Assembly (NCBI RefSeq): GCF_014217875.1
Contig: NZ_CP059060.1
Location: 2,046,001-2,110,000, forward strand
DNA from: Synechococcus sp. LTW-R
GTDB lineage: Bacteria; Cyanobacteriota; Cyanobacteriia; PCC-6307; Cyanobiaceae
DNA length: 64,000 nt
Direction of reading: 5' to 3'
In this document: one piece after another, positions 58,014-64,000 of the stretch
Numbering within the stretch: position 1 is the stretch's first letter
Layout of the letters: each line of letters begins with the position of its first letter
Translations under genes and position numbers: made by a program
The notes under the pieces: model-generated
Database searches by the model: none
What the model was told of the DNA's origin: nothing
Seen by the model: only the letters and a program-made list of their open reading frames with translations

Positions 58014-58697
58014 ATGGCGTCGCCGCTGGCCACGGAATCACCCACCATCAATCGCGCCTGGGAGGCGTTTGTGCTTCATGTGCCCGCGATCCTGTTGGCC
58101 TGGATCGCGGCCATGGGGATCAGCGTGATCGGCACGTTGGTCTACTTCGTGATCAGCCTTGTGCTGACCACCCTGAGTGGTGCGGACCCCAACGGCGGTG
58201 GCACGGTTCTGGCGATCACCCTGGGGCAGCTCGGTCAATTGCCCTTCACCGTCCTCTCCAGTTTGGTGGGGGTGCTGCTGGCGGCGATTCCGGCGCTCTA
58301 TTACGAACGGGGGGAGGTGATCACCGTTCAAGCCGCATTTGCGGCGTTGTTGCAGAGGCCTTGGCGCTACCTCTGGGCTGGTGTCTTCTTCAGCGCGCTG
58401 GTCCTGGTTGGTTTTCTATTTTGTGTTCTGCCTGGGGTCTTAATCGTGTTTCTTACCCCGCTCTATGTAAATCGAATCTTCAATACCAACTTGACTGTGA
58501 CTGAGGCCTTCTCGGCGTCGGTTCAGGCGTTGTTTCGCTCACCCCAGGGCATGCCCTATTTGGGGTTGGAGCTCTTAACGACCCTGCTGGTTCTGGTGGT
58601 GTCGATTTGCACCTGTGGTTTCGGTGCGCTGTTGGCTTTGCCAGTCAGTTCCTTCTATTTGCAGAACGCCGCCTACAACAAGGGGCTGATTAGCTGA
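58014..58697 (+). CDS. Integral membrane protein, function unknown
   Basis: 227 residues from ATG 58014; a longer frame begins inside menI and is rejected. Five or six hydrophobic helices (HVPAILLAWIAAMGISVIGTLVYF, LFCVLPGVLIVFLTPLYVNR, LLTTLLVLVVSICTCGFGALLALPV), no charged catalytic residues in helices. Resembles the integral membrane families near DUF975 in layout. Same broad type as the protein at 61258. Divergent from menI. Confidence 0.65.
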   Translation: MASPLATESPTINRAWEAFVLHVPAILLAWIAAMGISVIGTLVYFVISLVLTTLSGADPNGGGTVLAITLGQLGQLPFTVLSSLVGVLLAAIPALYYERGEVITVQAAFAALLQRPWRYLWAGVFFSALVLVGFLFCVLPGVLIVFLTPLYVNRIFNTNLTVTEAFSASVQALFRSPQGMPYLGLELLTTLLVLVVSICTCGFGALLALPVSSFYLQNAAYNKGLIS

Positions 58698-59118
58698 GCT
58701 GCGCCAGTGGGAACTGCAGCAGGCCTGGGCCGGGCCAACCACCCAAGCTCACGCCCAGGCGCAGGAACCAATAGCTCATGAGGGCGATGACACCAGCGCC
58801 GAGGGGCCATGCCGGAATCCCCGTCGGCAGCAGGCGGCGTTGGCGGATCGAGACGATGGACCAGGTCACGAGGGCCGCCGCCACCACCGGGCCAAAAGCA
58901 TGGAGCTGCAGTCCCCCATCCAGGTCGCCTGTCAAGCAGGCGGCGGTGGCGCGGGTCAGATAGCAAGTCGGGCAGGGAATGCCTGTGAGCGCCCGCAGCG
59001 GACAGCTCCAGCCGGGCAGGCCTGGGTGCAGGCCCTTAAGCCAAAGCCCTCCGAGGAGACCAGTCGGCAGCAGGCAACCGCTGCGTTGAACCCGTTGAAG
59101 AAACCGGTTAGCGGTCAA
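58690..59118 (-). CDS. DUF2752 membrane protein
   Basis: 142 residues with three or four membrane helices. The [33 protein letters not shown] segment carries the CPxCGxTR-like motif of DUF2752 (the usual Gly is Tyr). Function unknown. Stop overlaps the convergent gene by 8 nt, start overlaps the ndhH end by 11 nt. Confidence 0.85.
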   Translation of the reverse strand: MTANRFLQRVQRSGCLLPTGLLGGLWLKGLHPGLPGWSCPLRALTGIPCPTCYLTRATAACLTGDLDGGLQLHAFGPVVAAALVTWSIVSIRQRRLLPTGIPAWPLGAGVIALMSYWFLRLGVSLGGWPGPGLLQFPLAQLS

Positions 59119-60292
59119 CCGAGCCCATGATCACGTCGATCGAGCCCAGGATCGCCATGATGTCGGCCACCTTCGCTCCCTTGAGGATGTGAGGAAGGAT
59201 CTGCAGGTTGGTGAAGTCGGCCGCGCGGATCTTGAAGCGCCAGGGGGTCACGTCGTTGTTGCCCTGCAGGAACACCCCGATTTCACCCTTGCCTGATTCC
59301 AGGCGGGTGTAGAGCTCGCCGTTCGGGATCTTGAAGGTCGGCGCCACTTTTTTGGCGACGATCTGATAGTCGAAGCCGGCAAATTCGCTGCCCTTGCCTT
59401 CGGCCATGCGCCGCGCCTCGAGGTTCTCGGTCGGGCCGCCGGGGATCATCTGGCAGGCCTGGCGCAGGATCTTCAGGGACTGGCGCATCTCCTCGATGCG
59501 GACGCGGTAGCGGGCGTAGCAATCGCCCTCCTTCTCCCAGGCCACATCCCAGTCGAAGTCGTCGTAGCACTCGTAGTGGTCGACCTTGCGCAGGTCCCAG
59601 GGCACCCCGGAGGCCCGCAGCATGGGGCCAGAGAGGCTCCAGTTGATCGCCTGTTCGCGCGTGATCGTTCCAAGGCCCTCAATCCGCTTGCGGAAGATCG
59701 GGTTGTTGGTGATCAGCTTTTCGTATTCGTCGATCTTCGGCCCGAACCAATCGCAGAAGTCCAGGCACTTGTCCAGCCAGCCGTAGGGCAGGTCCGCGGC
59801 GACACCGCCGATGCGGAAGTAGTTGTTGTTGATCAGGCGCTGCCCGGTGGCGGCTTCCCAGAGGTCGTAGATCATCTCCCGCTCGCGGAAGATGTAGAAG
59901 AACGGCGTCTGGGCACCCACGTCCGCCAGGAAGGGGCCAAGCCAGAGCAGGTGGTTGGCGATGCGGTTGAGCTCGAGCATCAACACGCGGATGTAGCTGG
60001 CGCGCTTGGGCACCGGCACATCGGCCAGACGCTCTGGGGCGTTGACCACGATCGCTTCGTAGAACATGCCGGCCGCGTAATCCATGCGGCTGACGTAGGG
60101 CACGAACATCACGTTCGTGCGGTTCTCGGCGATCTTCTCCATGCCGCGGTGGAGGTAGCCGATGACCGGCTCGCAATCCACCACGTCCTCACCGTCCAGG
60201 GTGACCACAAGCCGCAACACCCCGTGCATCGAGGGGTGGTGGGGCCCGAAGTTCACCACCATCGGCTCCGTGCGCGTTTCCAGCTGCGTCAT
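59108..60292 (-). CDS. ndhH: NAD(P)H-quinone oxidoreductase subunit H
   Basis: 394 residues, standard for cyanobacterial/chloroplast NDH-1. The 49-kDa-type subunit of the quinone module: [60 protein letters not shown], and the C-terminal DVIMGSVDR. No other ndh gene is near, as is common for cyanobacterial ndhH. Takes part in respiratory and cyclic electron flow in thylakoids. Confidence 0.98.
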   Translation of the reverse strand: MTQLETRTEPMVVNFGPHHPSMHGVLRLVVTLDGEDVVDCEPVIGYLHRGMEKIAENRTNVMFVPYVSRMDYAAGMFYEAIVVNAPERLADVPVPKRASYIRVLMLELNRIANHLLWLGPFLADVGAQTPFFYIFREREMIYDLWEAATGQRLINNNYFRIGGVAADLPYGWLDKCLDFCDWFGPKIDEYEKLITNNPIFRKRIEGLGTITREQAINWSLSGPMLRASGVPWDLRKVDHYECYDDFDWDVAWEKEGDCYARYRVRIEEMRQSLKILRQACQMIPGGPTENLEARRMAEGKGSEFAGFDYQIVAKKVAPTFKIPNGELYTRLESGKGEIGVFLQGNNDVTPWRFKIRAADFTNLQILPHILKGAKVADIMAILGSIDVIMGSVDR

Positions 60293-60342
60293 GGGGCCGA
60301 GGAAAAGGGCTCGCTGGCGGGATCTTAGGAAGGAAGGGCCCG

Positions 60343-61257
60343 TTGCTTACACGTCCGCTGGTTCAGGCCTTTGATCACGTGCCTGTGCTGGCGGCGCAGG
60401 TGATGGCCAGTTTCGCTGCGCTGGAACCCCTTTTGCAGGAGCGGGGCGGTGGTCTGCTGATCGATTGCACCCTCGGTGGCGGCGGCCACAGCGCCCTGCT
60501 GCTCGAGGCCCACCCCAGCCTGCGCCTGGTGGGGTTGGATCAGGACCCCACGGCCCGGCAGGCGGCGGCGGAGCGCCTGGCCCCCTTTGCGGATCGGGTC
60601 ACGATCGTCGCCACCAACTTCGCGGACTACCAGCCCCAGGAGCCGGCCCTGGCGGTCATGGCTGATCTCGGGGTGAGTAGTCCCCAGTTGGATGTGGCGG
60701 CGCGGGGCTTCAGCTTTCGCCAGGACGGACCGCTGGACATGCGGATGAATCCCGAGGCCGGGGAGACCGCCGCGGAGCTGATCGAGCGCCTCGAGGAATC
60801 CGAGCTGGCGGATCTGATCTATGCCTATGGCGAGGAGCGGCTCTCCCGACGCATCGCCCGCAAGATCAAGCAGCACCTCGCGGAGCAGGGACCGTTTGCC
60901 GGTACCGACGCCCTGGCCTATCTGGTGGCCGGTTGCTACGCCCCGAAGGCGCGCCGCGGGCGGATTCACCCGGCGACCCGCACCTTTCAGGCCCTGCGGA
61001 TTGCCGTGAATGATGAACTGGGGGTTTTGGATCGCCTCCTGCAGCAGGCCCCCGATTGGCTGTTGCCCGGCGGGTTGATGGGGGTGATCAGTTTTCACTC
61101 CCTCGAGGATCGCCGCGTCAAAACCGCCTTCAGCAGTGATGAGCGGCTGCAGCGGGTCACCCGAAAACCAGAAACGGCTGCAGAGGAGGAGCAGAGCTCC
61201 AACCCTCGCAGCCGTTCCGCCAAATGGCGTGTCGCGGGAAAGCGCGCTCTGACTTGA
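60343..61257 (+). CDS. rsmH: 16S rRNA m4C1402 methyltransferase RsmH
   Basis: 304 residues, TTG start at 60343 just before [12 protein letters not shown]-binding motif [28 protein letters not shown], the signature [56 protein letters not shown] and [13 protein letters not shown]. Divergent from ndhH with about 50 bp between starts; stop abuts the next convergent gene. Confidence 0.96.
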   Translation: MLTRPLVQAFDHVPVLAAQVMASFAALEPLLQERGGGLLIDCTLGGGGHSALLLEAHPSLRLVGLDQDPTARQAAAERLAPFADRVTIVATNFADYQPQEPALAVMADLGVSSPQLDVAARGFSFRQDGPLDMRMNPEAGETAAELIERLEESELADLIYAYGEERLSRRIARKIKQHLAEQGPFAGTDALAYLVAGCYAPKARRGRIHPATRTFQALRIAVNDELGVLDRLLQQAPDWLLPGGLMGVISFHSLEDRRVKTAFSSDERLQRVTRKPETAAEEEQSSNPRSRSAKWRVAGKRALT

Positions 61258-62028
61258 TCAGTTGTTGCTCATGATCCCGGTGTGGTCCTGGCTGCCGAAC
61301 AGCTGGCGGTAGGCCGCGGTGCTCACGCAGATCAGGACCGGAGCCAGCACCAGCAGACCGCCGGCGTTGAACAGGTAAGCGACGCCAGCGACGACGCTCT
61401 CGACGATCACGAACCAGAGCACGGTCCACCAGCTGGGGTTCACGCCGTCGATGCCGGCCTGCAGGGTCTCCACGGGACGCTTGGTGCCGTAGAGGGACAT
61501 CGGCACAAGGAACTGCTGGGTGACGACCAGCCAGATCTTGAAGATCGCGAAGGCGATCACCGGGATCCAGAAGAGGACGGTGTTGACCTTGCCGAGACCA
61601 AAGCCAATGCCCCAGGCCACGGCGCCGACGACGGCCAGCACGATGACCAGCAGGAGGCTGGAGCCGAAGAGGCGGCCGCTGGCATCGCTATCCCAGCGGG
61701 TGAAGCTGCTGAAGCTGGGCTTGTGGCCTTCGAGGCTGGTCCAGGCACCGCGGGTCAGGCCCACGGCGGCCCAGAGGGCCACGATGATGTAGCCGATGAT
61801 CCCGACCACCAGGCCGATCTTGGTGGCGACGGGGTGCAGCAGGGCCGGTGCGCCGAGGGCCAGGTGGAGCAGGCCGCTGGTGATCAGACCGATGAAGGGG
61901 GCCATGATCACGAGCACCAGCACCTGGAAGAGCACAAAGGGCCAGGGGGCGCGGCAGAAGGCCTGCCAGCCGTCCTCAATCGCTCGCAGGATCGAGAGCT
62001 TGTTGGTACCTGGGGTGGGCAATCCCAT
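61258..62028 (-). CDS. Multi-helix membrane protein, function unknown
   Basis: 256 residues with about six hydrophobic helices (PFVLFQVLVLVIMAPFIGLI, IGLVVGIIGYIIVALWAAVGL, LLLVIVLAVVGAVAWGIGFGLG, ...). Similar in plan to proteins called BPSS1780-like or DUF975 membrane proteins: N-terminal helix pair, a GW..F motif, and a loop with SLYGTKRPVETLQAGIDGV. Role unknown. Tail to tail with rsmH with no gap. Confidence 0.7.
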   Translation of the reverse strand: MGLPTPGTNKLSILRAIEDGWQAFCRAPWPFVLFQVLVLVIMAPFIGLITSGLLHLALGAPALLHPVATKIGLVVGIIGYIIVALWAAVGLTRGAWTSLEGHKPSFSSFTRWDSDASGRLFGSSLLLVIVLAVVGAVAWGIGFGLGKVNTVLFWIPVIAFAIFKIWLVVTQQFLVPMSLYGTKRPVETLQAGIDGVNPSWWTVLWFVIVESVVAGVAYLFNAGGLLVLAPVLICVSTAAYRQLFGSQDHTGIMSNN

Positions 62029-62103
62029 CGAAAAAGCAGGTGTTTGGCCGGAAAGTAGCGACCACGACAGCGCCTGCCCACCAAGTCTTGAAGTTTCGAA
62101 GCG

Positions 62104-63243
62104 CTAGGGCCGTCGCAGGGTCTTGAGCGTGTCCTCTAGGACGTCTCCGGCGCGCTCCACGTCGGCGCGGGTGCTGGGGCGTCCCAGGCTGAAGCGCACC
62201 GAAGCGGCCGCCTCAAGGCGACTCCGGCCCAGGGCTTGCAGCACATGGGAGGGTTCGCCGGCGGCGCAGGCGGAGCCGCTGCTGACCGCCAGGTCGCGCC
62301 TGAGGGCTTGATGCAGGGCGGTTCCCTCGACGCCCTGGATGGTGATGTTGAGGTTGTGGGGTAGGCACTGCGTGGCGCTGCCATTGCGCTCGATTCCCCC
62401 CAGGCCTTGGCAGCGCTCCCAGAGCGCATCCCGCAATTGGGCGAGCCGTGGCCCGCGGCTGTCCCGATCCGCCTCGCCCAGCTCCACGGCTTTTGCCAGG
62501 CCGACGATCAAGGGCACCGGCAGGGTGCCCGCCCGCAGTCCCCGCTCTTGACTGCCCCCGTGTTGCTGGGGGGCGAGCTCGACCCCGGGGCGGATCGCGA
62601 GGGCGCCGATGCCTTTGGGGCCATAGAGCTTGTGTCCGCTGAGGCTCAGCAGATCGAGGCCGGACGGCAGGGGCACATGCCCGGCCGCCTGGGCCCCATC
62701 GCAGTGGACGAGAACCTGCCGTTCGTGGCAGAGCTGAACGATGGCCTCCATCGGTTGGAGGACGCCGATCTCGTTGTTGGCGGCCATGACGCTCACCAGC
62801 AGCGTCTCTGCGCTCAGGGCCTCCTCCAGTTGGTTGAGGTCGATCCGGCCATCGGCCTGGGGCGCGAGGCAGACCAGCTCGAAGCCATGCCCCGCCAGGT
62901 AGCGCATCGGATCGAGGACGGCCCGGTGTTCGGTGGCCAGGCAGATCAGGCGCCGGCGGGATCCGCCCCGCCGCAGCTCCGCCTCTGCGACCCCTTTGAT
63001 CGCCAGGTTGTTGGCTTCGCTGGCACCGCTGCAGAAGATCAGCGCCTCGGGACCGAAGCCCAGGCTGGCGGCGATGCTGCTTCTGGCGTGCTGCACGACG
63101 GCGGCCGCGGTCAAGCCCGGGCGATGCAGCCGGCTGGCGGGGTTGGCGAAGTCCTCGGTCCACCAGGGCGCCATCGCCTGCACCACCGCCGGATCGCAGG
63201 GGGTGGTGGATTGGTAATCGAGATAGGTGACGCCGGAGGCCAT
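62104..63243 (-). CDS. Cysteine desulfurase (NifS/IscS type)
   Basis: 379 residues from ATG 63243. PLP enzyme delivering sulfur for Fe-S and thio-modification: LDYQSTTPCDP, SGASEANNLAIKG, ATEHRAVLDP, MAANNEIGVLQP, HCDGAQAAGHVPL, Schiff-base Lys in SLSGHKLYGPKGIGAL, and catalytic Cys in SSGSACAAGEPS. Intact. Opposite in strand to the secreted protein that follows, with about 8 bp between starts. Confidence 0.95.
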   Translation of the reverse strand: MASGVTYLDYQSTTPCDPAVVQAMAPWWTEDFANPASRLHRPGLTAAAVVQHARSSIAASLGFGPEALIFCSGASEANNLAIKGVAEAELRRGGSRRRLICLATEHRAVLDPMRYLAGHGFELVCLAPQADGRIDLNQLEEALSAETLLVSVMAANNEIGVLQPMEAIVQLCHERQVLVHCDGAQAAGHVPLPSGLDLLSLSGHKLYGPKGIGALAIRPGVELAPQQHGGSQERGLRAGTLPVPLIVGLAKAVELGEADRDSRGPRLAQLRDALWERCQGLGGIERNGSATQCLPHNLNITIQGVEGTALHQALRRDLAVSSGSACAAGEPSHVLQALGRSRLEAAASVRFSLGRPSTRADVERAGDVLEDTLKTLRRP

Positions 63244-63251
63244 CGCCGCCC

Positions 63252-63800
63252 ATGCTGGCAACCATGCTGCCGTTCTCGGGCGCCATGGGCCGTCGCATTG
63301 CATTCCTGTCGTTGCTGCTGGGCTCCGCCGCCCTGGGTTTGGGCGCCCGGGCTCAGGAGGTGCGTGATGGTGTCTTCTTCAAGCCCTCCGAGCAGCGCCC
63401 CGCCGATCTGGTGGTGCTGCGGGAATGGGGAACGATCGAGGGCGTGCACCTGATCGGGGTGCACGGGTTGAAGCCGGATCCCAACGACGCCACGGCCCGA
63501 ACGATCGTCGTCTGGGTGGAATCGCCGACGGGGGTGGAGCTGGCCGTCGACAACCTGCGCTGCAGTGCCAGCGCGCCGATGCGCCTGACCAAGCGCGGCA
63601 ATGCGCTCCTGATTAAAGAGCTCAACCCCGGCGGCCAGGTGACCGATGCGAATCGCCTGGATCACAAGATTTGGTGGGCGGCCTGTTTCCCGGAGCAGGC
63701 CGGCAAGGATCCCGCGACCCTTCAGGCCTTGGCCCGCCAGTTGGGCTACTCCGGTCAGCTGATCGAGCAGCAGCAGGTTTTGCCTGGAAACCCTCGATAG
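63252..63800 (+). CDS. Exported protein, function unknown
   Basis: 182 residues; a signal peptide (IAFLSLLLGSAALGLGARAQ) lies after about 15 residues, so ATG 63264 or 63285 may be the real start. Mature part begins EVRDGVFFKPSEQRP and has two cysteines (NLRCS, WAACFPE). No family recognised. It is 9 nt upstream of the response regulator, so the two may be linked. Confidence 0.6.
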   Translation: MLATMLPFSGAMGRRIAFLSLLLGSAALGLGARAQEVRDGVFFKPSEQRPADLVVLREWGTIEGVHLIGVHGLKPDPNDATARTIVVWVESPTGVELAVDNLRCSASAPMRLTKRGNALLIKELNPGGQVTDANRLDHKIWWAACFPEQAGKDPATLQALARQLGYSGQLIEQQQVLPGNPR

Positions 63801-63809
63801 ATTGCGGGG

Positions 63810-64000
63810 ATGAGCCTCGAACCTGAAACCCAGCCAGACGTCACGCCAGCGTCACCCGCCCGCTTGCTTCTGGTGGATGACGAACCGGGGTTGCGTACCG
63901 CCGTGCAGGCCTACCTGGAGGACGAGGGGTTCCAGGTCACGACGGCCGTCGATGGCGAAGACGGCTGGGCGAAGGCCCAGGAGTTGCTGCCCGACGTCGT
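63810..64000 (+). CDS. Response regulator, 5' part only (cut by window end)
   Basis: 63 codons visible. After a 17-residue tail, a receiver domain begins ARLLLVDDEPGLRTAVQAYL with the acidic pair DDE, and runs to LLPDVV just before the phospho-acceptor Asp would come. The LLLVDDEPGLRTAVQAYLEDEGF pattern is like the NarL/LuxR-type regulators (Ycf29-like) of cyanobacteria, but the output domain is outside the window. 9 nt separate it from the preceding gene. Confidence 0.9.
   Translation, partial: MSLEPETQPDVTPASPARLLLVDDEPGLRTAVQAYLEDEGFQVTTAVDGEDGWAKAQELLPDV

Overview
The window comes from a picocyanobacterium of the Synechococcus/Cyanobium type. Signs of this are a plant-type NAD(P)H dehydrogenase subunit (ndhH), a phylloquinone (men) gene set, an (ABC1) UbiB-type kinase, DUF1651, DUF3285, DUF3747 and DUF2752 proteins that are typical of cyanobacteria, very tight gene packing, and frequent GTG/TTG starts. 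From about 9,850 onward the sequence is GC-rich core chromosome. The first 9.8 kb is visibly more AT-rich and has a different character.

Positions 1-9,840 are an accessory island. It ends on the right with a tyrosine integrase (8304-9752, minus) that has two pairs of 11-bp direct repeats just upstream. On the left it carries a stand-alone T7-type single-subunit RNA polymerase (610-3051, minus) with all the catalytic motifs. Between them lie six small proteins with signal peptides, one DUF1651 protein and at least one or two broken genes. Two of the secreted proteins share a gap-free C-terminal domain with two conserved cysteines. No phage capsid, terminase, tail or replication gene is visible, although the left end lies outside the window. 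Two copies of a TATAGGGAA box lie between the polymerase gene and the first secreted-protein gene and could be promoters for it. An integrase plus phage polymerase plus secreted cargo is the most unusual system in the window.

Positions 9,960-25,640: UbiB-like kinase operon, enolase, glyoxalase I with ClpB, then the secE-nusG-rplK-rplA-rplJ-rplL translation cluster with an L10-leader region, DUF3747 protein, RNase HI and PyrD. This part ends in a wrecked type IV pilus operon: pilM with a frameshift, and pilN fused by a deletion to the last third of pilQ, so that pilO and most of pilQ are gone.

Positions 25,640-41,000: pentapeptide protein, CobD/HisC-like aminotransferase, MurG, a beta-hydroxyacid dehydrogenase, an EF-hand protein, an OmpR/EnvZ-type two-component pair, Pgk, a universal stress protein, YlqF and RluD, a double-ATPase peptide ABC protein and a RelA/SpoT enzyme.

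Positions 41,000-64,000: MnmE, NadC, ArgS, an aminotransferase, TrpG/PabA, DgkA, YbeY, RF2 with a classic +1 programmed frameshift, glutaredoxin and glutathione synthetase, a potassium channel with a C-terminal zinc ribbon, the phylloquinone genes menF/menA-menC-menE/menI, NdhH, RsmH, a cysteine desulfurase and the start of a response regulator cut by the window end. No tRNA, rRNA, CRISPR array or insertion sequence was recognised.
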